Assembly: GCA_009363875.1 (NCBI GenBank)
Contig: CM018697.1
Location: forward strand, 53,833,484-53,897,483
Length of the DNA stretch: 64,000 nt
Source of the DNA: Mikania micrantha
Taxonomy: Eukaryota; Streptophyta; Magnoliopsida; Asterales; Asteraceae
Reading direction: 5' to 3'
Shown here: piece after piece, positions 22,268 to 32,700 of the stretch
How positions within the stretch are numbered: the stretch's first letter is position 1
How the letters are laid out: each line of letters opens with the position of its first letter
Program-made: the position numbers and the translations under genes
The notes under the pieces: model-generated
The model's database searches: none
Told to the model about the DNA's origin: nothing
What the model saw: only the letters and a program-made list of their open reading frames with translations

Positions 22268-22443
22268 CACTTGTTTTGTCAAAATGTTTGATTTGATCGC
22301 TTGAATTCACCCACTTGTTTTGTCAAAATGTTTGTTTTGATCCATTGAACTCACCCACTTGTTTTGTCAAAATGTTTGTTTTGATCCCTTGAACTCACCC
22401 ACTTGTTTTGTCAAAATGATTGATTTGATTTGTTTGAAATGTT
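22268..22443 (-). repeat. Four 44-bp tandem repeats in LTR B
   Basis: CACTTGTTTTGTCAAAATG begins at 22268, 22312, 22356 and 22400, exactly 44 bp apart. A diverged version of the same array lies in LTR E at about 45430-45580, and an identical one in the 5' LTR of B near 31163. It lies inside the putative intron. Confidence 0.9.
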
Positions 22444-23476
22444 TTGACTGGTTGAAAAGTTAAGTTTAACTTGATTATTCACTTAATAAATAAGTAAATC
22501 AGTTAATAACCTGCATAAAATCTTCCTAGATATGATCTAGGATAACATTTATACATATGTAAAACATATAATTTAAAAACATTCAAGTAAACAATTTAAA
22601 TAAACAGTTTACGCATGCTTCTCAGCCCCGCGTTTTAAAACAAAAATGTTAGAAAAGGGGCAATGAACTCACCTGTGCTGCTATGTAAATTGATCTAACA
22701 CAAAATGCGCGCTCTTGTATGTAAGCTATGTATCTTCAGTTCCTGATTTATTTTATAAGAAGTCGGATTTGATAAGTAAACGTAGTAGTCGTTGTGCCTA
22801 AGATTGGGTCTTGTTGTGTGTGTGCAACTAAGTGTCTTAGTACTAAGTGTATCTAAGATCTAACCTATCTTAGCTACCCTTTTTATAATCCCAAATCCCA
22901 TGGTTAGTTATACAACATTACTTTTATATTTTAGAAAATTTTCGGCAGAGTTTCCTTTGTTTTTAGAGCAAATCCAGACAATTATATTGTCTATCTTATA
23001 ACAAAATCCCAATCAATTATAATAAACAAATTTTAAAAGAAACCAATAACATTTATAAAATGCAACAATGAGCTATTATTTAAAGTCATTTAATTTATTA
23101 AAACACAAGTTATTTTCATGAAACATATACATTAAACATGTTAGAACTTTGAATTAACCCAATTTAGGTCAATTCCAGGTCCTTTGATTGTTCTTTGTTT
23201 CCCAACTTGATTCTTGTTCTCCCAAATTCACAACTTAGCTTGGAGTGCATAATTGAACAATCCAAATTAGTTGTATACATTTGTATAGGATTTCTAAGTG
23301 TTAGGTATAGATGTTGAGATTAACACCAACCCTTTATGCATGATCCTTAGTCCATTTCAAAGCTTTGAGTATTCGCATGGTCATTTCCTTGTTCTTACAA
23401 CTAATTTCAATAGCCCTAGGTACTGAATTCCCTTAATTGACCAACATTTTGAGTTCAATCCCACTCAGGGCAGCGA

Positions 23477-23832
23477 ACCTATTAGGATATGGGTATAGGT
23501 TCGGCGAACCTTTAAGCATTAGTTTCGGCGAACCTTAACTGATTAGGTTCGGCGAACCTATAAGGCTTAGGTTCGTTGCTATCAGGTTCGTGACCCAAGG
23601 TTCGTCATCCTAGGTTTGTCTCACGTAAGGTTCGGCCCATGAACCAGTCCGGCGAACCTTGAGAGGTTCGGCACCCAAAGGTTCGGTGCAGGCTGGCACA
23701 GGGTTCGTCTGCAGGGTGGTCAGGTTGACAGGTTCGTTGCAGGGACACAGGGTTCGGCTGCATCGTGGGTTCGCGTAGGGTTCGGCCAGCGAACCTGTCT
23801 CCTTCGATCAGCCCTTTGTTCCACGAACCTGC
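23477..23832 (-). repeat. CGAACC/GGTTCG cluster in LTR B (3' copy)
   Basis: I count 13 GGTTCG and 7 CGAACC hexamers in about 355 bp, several paired as GGTTCGGCGAACC palindromes. On the element's sense strand CGAACC dominates. The cluster lies about 370-730 nt downstream of the expected TATA position. The duplicate is at 32372-32727. The apparent 99-residue frame across it (23605-23904) is a repeat artefact. Confidence 0.9.
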
Positions 23833-24533
23833 ACATTTCTTCTTTGATTTGCAGCTACAATCTGTTATAATCTCATTTCTAACAATACCTAAACATGTAT
23901 ACACCCCCGTCTAAGTGTTCTAAGTGCTCCAATTCGGTCATAACATCAAAACCATATGTATTCAAGAAAAACCCTCTAAAACCGAATTTAAAATGGGTGT
24001 TTACCTCAAATTTCGTGGATGAAATCTCGAAATACTTGTACTTCCTTGATCTACGTCGTGTAGTGGTCGTTTTGAACCGAGGATCACTTGAATCCGATGC
24101 AAGATGGTTGAGAAATCTTAGAGAGATGTTGAATATTTGTAGAGAGAGAGAGACGAGATTGAGAGAGAGATGTGAGGTTGGTGATGATGATTATGGCATT
24201 TAATTGCCATAATAAATGCTTCACCACACCCGGTTGATCGGTCTCGTTCGGTTTCGCGTATTATGCCGTGTCGCGTAGTTTACGCGACGAAACGACACGG
24301 TTATAAAATTAGAAATCTTTTAATTATTCAAGGTTGTAATTCCTAATAAATTAACTAATATCTTCTTATTTATTAAACAAATTTAAAATTTTAATTAACT
24401 GTTTAAATCGAAATGTACAGTCGTCGCACGTATTCGTACGAATCGTCACCCACACGAACACAACGATAACTATACTTTTCAATCTTGTTTTCTAATTATA
24501 GAATATCATTCAGAACGTTAAACTTTCAGATAT

Positions 24534-24561
24534 ATTCGTACAGATCGTCACCTATACGAAT
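24534..24561 (-). promoter_or_regulatory. U3 dyad of LTR B
   Basis: ATTCGTA (24534-24540) and TACGAAT (24555-24561) form a 7-bp inverted repeat around GATCGTCACC, the same core (GGTGACGATC on the other strand) as in LTRs A and E. A related ATTCGTACGAAT palindrome followed by CGTCACC lies just upstream near 24430-24450. Confidence 0.5.
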
Positions 24562-24882
24562 AACCCGTCCATTTAGCATTCACATAACGATATTCGTGTG
24601 TTTTGTTCTTTAAAGCCTCACATACGTTTATACATAATAATTCCTAAGCAAATAATCACATGATGGTTCTGTATTGCCAGATAATTATCCGACTCAAGAA
24701 CCATTGTTCTGAACTGTGTTTCTGTTAAATGTGTCTGAAACTGTTCTATGACAACTCACCATGATAATGATAAATGACATGAATATGAAAATTACTGAAA
24801 TGTGTATGATTCATACCTGTTTTTACTGTTCATGTACTGTAGAGATCACTGTTCCGGTAACGGTTCCGGCACTGATGTTACA

Positions 24883-24896
24883 GTCTCCCCTTGTTA
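24883..24896 (-). other. Polypurine tract of gypsy B
   Basis: On the minus strand AACAAGGGGAGAC directly precedes the LTR start TGTAACA. The same tract stands before the 3' LTRs of A (33865) and E (42253). It would prime plus-strand DNA synthesis. Confidence 0.85.
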
Positions 24897-24916
24897 GAGA
24901 AATTTCGTCCCGAAAT

Positions 24917-27900
24917 TTAAGAGTTGTTATCAGGTACAGCTTCCTCTTCAAACAGTTGAGGATACTTTAACTTCATGTGATCTTCACGTTCCCAAGTAAA
25001 CTCGGGCCCGCGTCTTGAATTCCATCGAACCTTTACAATAGGAATACGGCTTCGCCTCAGTTGTTTAACCTTGCGATCCATAATCTCTAAAGGTTCTTCA
25101 ATGAAATGTAACTGTTCATCGACTTGAATCTCTTCAATTGGAATGACGAGAGACTCGTCAGCAAGGCATTTCTTTAAGTTTGAGATGTGAAACACATCAT
25201 GCACACCACTGAGTTCATCTGGTAATCTCAGTCGATAAGCTACAGGACCTATACGTTCGATGATTTCGAACGGTCCCACATATCGTGGTGCTAATTTGCC
25301 TTTCTTTCCAAAGCGTACCACGCCTTTCCATGGGGATACCTTTAACATTACACAATCTCCCACTTGGAATTCCAACGGCTTGCGCCGTTTGTCGGCGTAG
25401 CTCTTTTGTCTGCTCCTTGTTGCTTGTAGTCTTCTTTGAATCTGAGCTATCTTGTCAGTGGTTTCTTGAATTAATTCTGGCCCCGTTATTCGATTGTCTC
25501 CAATTTCAGTCCAACAGATCGGTGATCGACATTTCCGGCCATAAAGAGCCTCGAATGGTGCACATCCGATACTGCTGTGGTAACTGTTATTGTAGGAGAA
25601 CTCAATCAGTGGCAAATGGGAATCCCAATTCCCACCGAAGTCTAGAACACAGGTTCTCAACATGTCCTCTAGGGTTTGAATAGTACGTTCGCTTTGACCA
25701 TCCGTTTGTGGGTGGTAAGCTGTACTCAGATTCAACTGTGTCCCTAGAGATTTCTGTAATGATTGCCAGAACCTTGAAGTAAATCTGCTGTCTCTATCAG
25801 AAATAATAGACAATGGCACACCGTGGCGTACCACTATCTCATTGATGTATAATCTTGCCAGTTTATCCATGGTGAAGCTCTCACGCATGGGCAAGAAATG
25901 AGCAGATTTGGTTAAACGATCAATGATCACCCATATTGTATCATGACCGCTGGAAGTGCGGGGTAGCTTGGTAATGAAATCCATAGCTATTTGTTCCCAC
26001 TTCCAGAGCGGAATCTCAGGCTGTTCCAGTAGACCAGACGGTCTCTGGTGTTCCGCCTTTACTTTCGCACACGTAAGACACTGTCCGACATACTCGGCTA
26101 TATCTTTCTTCATTCCCGGCCACCAATAAAATCCACGCAAGTCTTGGTACATCTTATCAGCGCCTGGATGAACAGAGTATTTAGTCTTGTGTGCTTCATC
26201 GAGGATAAGTTTCCTCAATTCATCTACCGCAGGGATCCATATACGTTCCTTGTAGTAGATCATACCATCAAGCTTCGTGTCAAACTGTTTCTCTGCTCCG
26301 CAATCAAGTTCCCTCTTCAGATTACCTCGGTCAAGTGCTTCTTGTTGTGCTTGAATGATCTTGTCACTTAAACTGGTCTGCACGGTTATCCCCATTGCTC
26401 TAACACGTAGGGGTTTGACCCGTTCCTTCCGGCTCAAGGCGTCAGCTACAACGTTCGCCTTTCCCGGATGGTACTTGATCACACAATCGTAGTCATTCAG
26501 AAGTTCAACCCAACGGCGTTGACGCATGTTGAGTTCCTTCTGATCAAAGATGTGCTGCAGACTTTTGTGATCAGTGAATATGGTACACTTGGTGCCATAT
26601 AAGTAATGTCTCCAAATCTTCAGTGCGAAGATTACAGCTCCCAGTTCAAGATCATGAGTAGTGTAATTCTTCTCATGAATCTTTAACTGTCTTGACGCAT
26701 AGGCTATGACTTTGTCCCGTTGCATTAACACACAACCAAGTCCCTGATGGGAAGCATCACAGTATACAACAAAGTCATCACAGCCCTCTGGGAGAGATAA
26801 GTTTGGAGCATCACACAATTTCTGTTTTAATGTCTGAAAAGCATCTTCTTGTTTCTGCTCCCAGACAAACGGTTCATTCTTCTGGGTTAGTTTAGTGAGA
26901 GGCAAAGCTATCTTAGAAAAATTTGAGATAAACCTTCTGTAATAACCTGCCAACCCCAGAAAAGACCGTATCTCCGTCGGTGTCTTCGGAGCGTCCCAAT
27001 TCTTTATCGCCTCGATCTTGGCGGGATCAACGTGAATTCCCTCGCTTTTGACAACATGTCCCAGAAATTGAACTTCTCTTAGCCAAAATTCACATTTGGA
27101 GAATTTGGCATAGAGTTTCTCTTCTTTCAACAGCTCCAAGATCTTTCTAAGGTGTTGCTCATGTTCTGTTTTGGTCTTGGAATAAATTAGTATGTCATCA
27201 ATAAAGACAATGACAAACTGATCCAAGTACGGCTTGCACACTCGGTTCATGAGGTCCATGAAAACCGCTGGTGCATTTGTCAATCCGAAGGGCATCACCA
27301 TAAATTCGTAATGCCCGTATCTGGTTCGGAAGGCCGTCTTCGGTATGTCTTCATCTTGAACTCTCAACTGATGATATCCAGACCGCAAGTCAATCTTAGA
27401 GAAGTATTGAGCTCCTTGCAGTTGGTCAAACAAATCATCAATCCTCGGTAATGGATACCGATTCTTGATGGTTAGTTTGTTCAGTTCACGGTAATCTATA
27501 CACATTCTGAATGATCCGTCTTTCTTCTTCACGAACAAGACCGGAGCTCCCCAAGGTGAGTAGCTCGGTCTGATGAAACCCTTGTCAAGTAACTCCTGTA
27601 ACTGATTAGACAATTCCTGCATCTCTGAAGGTGCTAACCTGTAAGGAGATTTAGCAACTGGGGTTGCTCCAGGAATTAAGTCAATACGAAACTCTACCGG
27701 TCGCACAGGTGGCAAACCTGGTAGGTCTTCAGGAAACACTTCAGGGTATTCTTTTACTACCGGTACATCTTGAATCTTTTTCTTCTCTTTCTCCTTTTCC
27801 ACCACATGAGCCAGGAATGCTATGCACCGCTTCTGTAGACACTTACGCGCCTTTATGCAAGAGATGATTTTGACACTTCGCTCTGCTTGATCCCCTTTTA

Positions 27901-29587
27901 CTTCCAATACACGATCACTCGGCAATGGAATTCGAAGCAGCTTCTCAGAACAGATGACTTCCACTCGGTTAGATGAGAGCCAATCCATTCCAACAATGAT
28001 GTCAAAACTACCCAGCTCCATCGGTATCAAATCGATGGTAAATGTAAAATCATTTAGTGTCAATGGGCAGTTCCTATAAACTGTGCTAACTGTGACCTGT
28101 TTCCCGTTAGCTACTTCTATAATGTAAGGGGAGTCTAACTGTTCCTCTATGGACTCTAGTTGACATGCAAAGTCGGTAGAGATAAAACTCTGATCCGCAC
28201 CAGTATCAAATAAGACAGATGCATAAAAGTCATGTAAGAGAAACGTACCAGTGACCACATTTGGGTCCTGGCGTGCAGCTGGTGCTCCGATAGCGAAGGC
28301 TCGTCCACGTGGCGCTTGAACTGCTGGTTGTGCCTTCTTCGGGCAGTTCTTCGCAAAGTGGCCTTGTTCGCCACAGTTATAGCATCCACCATGGTTCTGA
28401 TTAGCTGGTGGAGGGAGAGCCAAAGCAGCATTGTTGACTGCTTGATTAGGAGTCATCCTATAGTGTTGGACCCAATGGCCCTTTCTTCCACATCCCGTGC
28501 AATGCTTGCATGGAGTGTCAGCAGTGTGGTGATACTGACACTTGGCACACAAAGGAAACGTGCCAGTGTAGGGCTTGCGGTTGGGGTTTTGTGGTGCTGC
28601 TGCTATTTGTTGCAGAGGTGTGGCCACCGCGTAGTTCTTGATGGTCTTCTGTTTCTTCTTTTGATGGTGAGAGGGTTTCTTTGAAGATTCTGCTTTGTTC
28701 TTGCTAGGTTCAGCCTCCTTCTTTAGGACTCCAGAGGCTACCATGAGGTCAGTGAGTTTCCCAGACAATCTCACTGCAGATTCAACAGTAGTAGGGTTGG
28801 CTGAAACAACCATACCTTGAATGCAGGCGGGAAGTCCACCCACATAACGGTCTATCCTTTTCTCCAGAGTTGGTACCATGTCAGGTACCAAAGCAACCAA
28901 CTCGTGGTAACGAGTTGTATACCCCATGTGATCAGCTCCTTTCATCACATGGTTGGATAGTTCAACCTCCAATTTCTGCAGCTCGTTCTTGGGACAGAAC
29001 TCTGTTCGCAGCAGTGTCTTGAAATCTTCCCATGGCATGGCCATGGCTTCTTCTCTTCCTCGAGCATTAATCTGACCGTTCCACCAGGTCAGAGCCCGTT
29101 TGTTGAATGTTCCCGCTGAGTAACGGACCTTGTGGTGTTCGGGGCAGCTGCAAAGATCCAACGTTGCCTCAATCTTCTCAATCCATTGGATTAATCCAAC
29201 GGCGCCTTCAGACCCACTAAAACTGGGTGGTTTACATCCTACGAAGGACTTGTAGGAGTAATGAGATGAATCTCCAGTATTCCCACTGGCTTCTCCTGAT
29301 GTGTTGCCAGTGTTGAGGATCTCATTACGAAGACGAAGGAACATCTCCGGTATTGCCTCTTTCATCTGATTCGTCATCTGGCTACTCAGTAACGTCACCA
29401 GAGCGATAGTAGCAGGATCCATGGTCGGTACTGTGCCCGAACCAGATGCTTGAGTAATCAATGGAGGAGGGGGAGGAGGAGGTGGAGGAGGTGGTGGTGG
29501 AGAGTCATTCGGAGACGGTGTTGAGGAGTGTGGAGCCAAGTCTTGAGGTGGTAGCTGTATCAAGGGAGGTTGTCTTCGTGGAGGCAT
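24917..29587 (-). CDS. Gypsy B Gag-Pol polyprotein with chromodomain
   Basis: One uninterrupted frame; I take MPPRRQPP (29587) as start rather than the in-frame ATG eight codons upstream, because A's gag starts alike. Counting from that upstream Met (1564 residues): proline run 38-50; capsid (retrotransposon gag) about 120-290; zinc region 355-423, with CYNCGEQGHFAKNC intact but the first knuckle ending in Tyr instead of Cys (CTGCGRKGHWVQHY); aspartic protease LFDTGADQSF (468-477); RT about 630-860 with FIDD at 803-806; RNase H from YCDASHQG (950) to about 1062; integrase with H1141, H1148, C1178, C1181 and DDE residues D1211, D1272, E1308 (D-x35-E); integrase C-terminus about 1390-1450; chromodomain about 1503-1556 ending EFTWEREDHMKLKYPQLFEE. 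All catalytic motifs I looked for are present, so it should supply every function for its own transposition. The chromodomain implies targeting to marked chromatin, as known for chromoviruses. Confidence 0.96.
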   Translation of the reverse strand: MPPRRQPPLIQLPPQDLAPHSSTPSPNDSPPPPPPPPPPPPPLITQASGSGTVPTMDPATIALVTLLSSQMTNQMKEAIPEMFLRLRNEILNTGNTSGEASGNTGDSSHYSYKSFVGCKPPSFSGSEGAVGLIQWIEKIEATLDLCSCPEHHKVRYSAGTFNKRALTWWNGQINARGREEAMAMPWEDFKTLLRTEFCPKNELQKLEVELSNHVMKGADHMGYTTRYHELVALVPDMVPTLEKRIDRYVGGLPACIQGMVVSANPTTVESAVRLSGKLTDLMVASGVLKKEAEPSKNKAESSKKPSHHQKKKQKTIKNYAVATPLQQIAAAPQNPNRKPYTGTFPLCAKCQYHHTADTPCKHCTGCGRKGHWVQHYRMTPNQAVNNAALALPPPANQNHGGCYNCGEQGHFAKNCPKKAQPAVQAPRGRAFAIGAPAARQDPNVVTGTFLLHDFYASVLFDTGADQSFISTDFACQLESIEEQLDSPYIIEVANGKQVTVSTVYRNCPLTLNDFTFTIDLIPMELGSFDIIVGMDWLSSNRVEVICSEKLLRIPLPSDRVLEVKGDQAERSVKIISCIKARKCLQKRCIAFLAHVVEKEKEKKKIQDVPVVKEYPEVFPEDLPGLPPVRPVEFRIDLIPGATPVAKSPYRLAPSEMQELSNQLQELLDKGFIRPSYSPWGAPVLFVKKKDGSFRMCIDYRELNKLTIKNRYPLPRIDDLFDQLQGAQYFSKIDLRSGYHQLRVQDEDIPKTAFRTRYGHYEFMVMPFGLTNAPAVFMDLMNRVCKPYLDQFVIVFIDDILIYSKTKTEHEQHLRKILELLKEEKLYAKFSKCEFWLREVQFLGHVVKSEGIHVDPAKIEAIKNWDAPKTPTEIRSFLGLAGYYRRFISNFSKIALPLTKLTQKNEPFVWEQKQEDAFQTLKQKLCDAPNLSLPEGCDDFVVYCDASHQGLGCVLMQRDKVIAYASRQLKIHEKNYTTHDLELGAVIFALKIWRHYLYGTKCTIFTDHKSLQHIFDQKELNMRQRRWVELLNDYDCVIKYHPGKANVVADALSRKERVKPLRVRAMGITVQTSLSDKIIQAQQEALDRGNLKRELDCGAEKQFDTKLDGMIYYKERIWIPAVDELRKLILDEAHKTKYSVHPGADKMYQDLRGFYWWPGMKKDIAEYVGQCLTCAKVKAEHQRPSGLLEQPEIPLWKWEQIAMDFITKLPRTSSGHDTIWVIIDRLTKSAHFLPMRESFTMDKLARLYINEIVVRHGVPLSIISDRDSRFTSRFWQSLQKSLGTQLNLSTAYHPQTDGQSERTIQTLEDMLRTCVLDFGGNWDSHLPLIEFSYNNSYHSSIGCAPFEALYGRKCRSPICWTEIGDNRITGPELIQETTDKIAQIQRRLQATRSRQKSYADKRRKPLEFQVGDCVMLKVSPWKGVVRFGKKGKLAPRYVGPFEIIERIGPVAYRLRLPDELSGVHDVFHISNLKKCLADESLVIPIEEIQVDEQLHFIEEPLEIMDRKVKQLRRSRIPIVKVRWNSRRGPEFTWEREDHMKLKYPQLFEEEAVPDNNS

Positions 29588-29748
29588 TCTGATCATAACC
29601 AATAAAGTCATCGGTTAGTACAATGATCGAATACCGAAGACAATATGCAAATAAGTCTTAAGTCCTATGTTCTCTATATGCAGGGTCCCTAGGTTATAGT
29701 CTAGGTCAAACCATTTAAATAAGTGACCTATATTTCTCTATAACCATG
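29588..29748 (-). other. Leader between PBS and gag of gypsy B
   Basis: About 160 nt of untranslated leader, matching the 17396-17550 leader of A in length and sequence (GGTTATAGAGAA, CTATAACTTAGGGACC). No other feature is seen. Confidence 0.6.
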
Positions 29749-29760
29749 GCTCTGATACCA
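29749..29760 (-). other. Primer-binding site of gypsy B
   Basis: The minus strand reads TGGTATCAGAGCCATGG three bases after the LTR end TGTGACA. The first 14 bases match the complement of plant initiator-Met tRNA. Confidence 0.9.
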
Positions 29761-29763
29761 ATC

Positions 29764-32700
29764 TGTCACACCCCGAGCCGGCGGGGTAGGATCGAGTTTC
29801 CCCGACGGGCGGAAGGTTCCCGGGGCGCGATATCGTGAGTGATAATCAGGAGTGATCAGATTGTTACATTGCACATGATATAAATGAGAAAATGCTAATT
29901 AAAATAGAATTACAAAGTTAAATTACAGCAGTAACGTTTATAATTTAACAATGTAAATCTATTGTAAAACATCAATAAATGACTATCTTGTATTTACACA
30001 AGATATGCAAAATAATTTATATCATGATGTCTTCAAAAGTATGCAGGTCCAAAATACTAGTCTTCTATCTGAAGTCCTAGTCCAAAAGAAATGACTTCCT
30101 AATTGACCTGTTCGTCACCTGAGAAGTCATGCAAAAATAAAGGTCAACACATGGTTGGTGAGTTCATATAGTTTAGTATTTGAAAATGATTTGAAAACGA
30201 TTTGAACATGATTTGAAAATGATTTGAAACCTCCTTTGGTAAAGACCCTAACCTCATTAACTCCACATGTATCATCCAGATCGGTATGCTTATGTATAGG
30301 GCATACCCCTGAGTCGAGGCTACAACCCCGCCCAGACGCCATCCCACCACATACTAATCCGCATAGGACATTGTTGTTAATGATAATTAAGCATCTTTAC
30401 CTATCACACACTATTGTCACAATGACTCAAATGTTCTCACAAAACCTTTGTTTAACCCCCGGGTAACAACCTTAATCTCATTAACATCACATGTATCATC
30501 CAGATCGGTATGCTTATGTATAGGGCATACCCCTGAGTCGAGGCTACAACCCCGCCCAGACGCCATCCCACCACATACTAATCCGCATAGGACATTGTTG
30601 TTAATGATAATTAAGCATTTTACCCCTACCTTAACCCAATGATTCGTCAGTCCTTTGTTCCTGTAAATACAACAATTTGGAATCTATGTTGATTCCTTAA
30701 GTTCATCACAATAGTGATTAACCACACAATTGTATAAACAGTTATAAATGCTTAATTTAAACAAGTAAATAAACATTTAATAAAATCTAAGTCCTTATGA
30801 TTGGGGCCTATGGTCATACTCGAGTAGACTAGTCTGTCAATCTAGGTACTTAGTAGTTAGGGAAACTGTAAATATCCTCAAACATACGACCTACAAGTCA
30901 AACGGTCTAGCTAGGACTTCTTGAAATGCAGGATTTTATGTTTCGTCAATGTTTTTGGCGTATGCTATCTCTGATATTTCCCAGATTTTCCCTTAAAAAT
31001 GTTTGTCTGATTTTGTCACAAGATGTACCTGATGTGTTGATCGTAGAATACAAGATTCATTGATCGGTTGTACACTTGATTAATTGTTCAACAAACACTT
31101 GGTTTGTAAAACATTGAATGTTGTCTTTGCAAAGATTGTTTTGTTGATGTCTTGATGTCCCACACTTGTTTTGTCAAAATGTTTGATTTGATCCCTTGAA
31201 TTCACCCACTTGTTTTGTCAAAATGTTTGTTTTGATCCATTGAACTCACCCACTTGTTTTGTCAAAATGTTTGTTTTGATCCCTTGAACTCACCCACTTG
31301 TTTTGTCAAAATGATTGATTTGATTTGTTTGAAATGTTTTGACTGGTTGAAAAGTTAAGTTTAACTTGATTATTCACTTAATAAATAAGTAAATCAGTTA
31401 ATAACCTGCATAAAATCTTCCTAGATATGATCTAGGATAACATTTATACATATGTAAAACATATAATTTAAAAACATTCAAGTAAACAATTTAAATAAAC
31501 AGTTTACGCATGCTTCTCAGCCCCGCGTTTTAAAACAAAAATGTTAGAAAAGGGGCAATGAACTCACCTGTGCTGCTATGTAAATTGATCTAACACAAAA
31601 TGCGCGCTCTTGTATGTAAGCTATGTATCTTCAGTTCCTGATTTATTTTATAAGAAGTCGGATTTGATAAGTAAACGTAGTAGTCGTTGTGCCTAAGATT
31701 GGGTCTTGTTGTGTGTGTGCAACTAAGTGTCTTAGTACTAAGTGTATCTAAGATCTAACCTATCTTAGCTACCCTTTTTATAATCCCAAATCCCATGGTT
31801 AGTTATACAACATTACTTTTATATTTTAGAAAATTTTCGGCAGAGTTTCCTTTGTTTTTAGAGCAAATCCAGACAATTATATTGTCTATCTTATAACAAA
31901 ATCCCAATCAATTATAATAAACAAATTTTAAAAGAAACCAATAACATTTATAAAATGCAACAATGAGCTATTATTTAAAGTCATTTAATTTATTAAAACA
32001 CAAGTTATTTTCATGAAACATATACATTAAACATGTTAGAACTTTGAATTAACCCAATTTAGGTCAATTCCAGGTCCTTTGATTGTTCTTTGTTTCCCAA
32101 CTTGATTCTTGTTCTCCCAAATTCACAACTTAGCTTGGAGTGCATAATTGAACAATCCAAATTAGTTGTATACATTTGTATAGGATTTCTAAGTGTTAGG
32201 TATAGATGTTGAGATTAACACCAACCCTTTATGCATGATCCTTAGTCCATTTCAAAGCTTTGAGTATTCGCATGGTCATTTCCTTGTTCTTACAACTAAT
32301 TTCAATAGCCCTAGGTACTGAATTCCCTTAATTGACCAACATTTTGAGTTCAATCCCACTCAGGGCAGCGAACCTATTAGGATATGGGTATAGGTTCGGC
32401 GAACCTTTAAGCATTAGTTTCGGCGAACCTTAACTGATTAGGTTCGGCGAACCTATAAGGCTTAGGTTCGTTGCTATCAGGTTCGTGACCCAAGGTTCGT
32501 CATCCTAGGTTTGTCTCACGTAAGGTTCGGCCCATGAACCAGTCCGGCGAACCTTGAGAGGTTCGGCACCCAAAGGTTCGGTGCAGGCTGGCACAGGGTT
32601 CGTCTGCAGGGTGGTCAGGTTGACAGGTTCGTTGCAGGGACACAGGGTTCGGCTGCATCGTGGGTTCGCGTAGGGTTCGGCCAGCGAACCTGTCTCCTTC

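Larger units (their letters stand above)
21224..22672 (-). other. Putative leader intron in 3' LTR of B
   Basis: On the minus strand CACAG|GTGAGTTCATTG (donor, first intron base 22672) and GCATGACTTCTCAG|GTGACG (acceptor, last intron base 21224) bound 1449 nt. The donor 11-mer at 22663-22673 is perfectly complementary to the 11-mer at 21262-21272, 37-38 nt before the acceptor. TGTTGAC lies between as a possible branch site. The copy in the 5' LTR is 31567 to 30119 with pairing segments 31558-31568 and 30157-30167. Confidence 0.5.
20869..24882 (-). mobile_element. 3' LTR of gypsy B
   Basis: 4014 bp, nearly identical to 29764-33779. In minus-strand order: TGTAACATCAGTGCCGG start, U3 dyad (24534-24561), an 8-bp inverted repeat TTATGGCA/TGCCATAA at the expected TATA position (about 24191-24212), GA/CT tract, CGAACC cluster (23477-23832), putative intron (22672 to 21224), four 44-bp repeats, a duplicated U5 block, and the GC-rich end GGCTCGGGGTGTGACA. 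The small frames here are duplicated in the other LTR and have no coding character. Confidence 0.95.

Noticed and set aside
23477..23832. GGTTCG hexamers as RNA polymerase III B boxes or tRNA-derived repeats
   Set aside because: The B box needs GGTTCGAnnCC. These copies continue mostly GGTTCGGC or GGTTCGTG, there is no A box at proper distance, and no cloverleaf fold.
23605..23904. 99-residue Cys/Arg-rich frame in LTR B, present twice
   Set aside because: Duplicated only because the LTR is; it runs through the CGAACC cluster, has no family resemblance and is absent from LTRs A and E.
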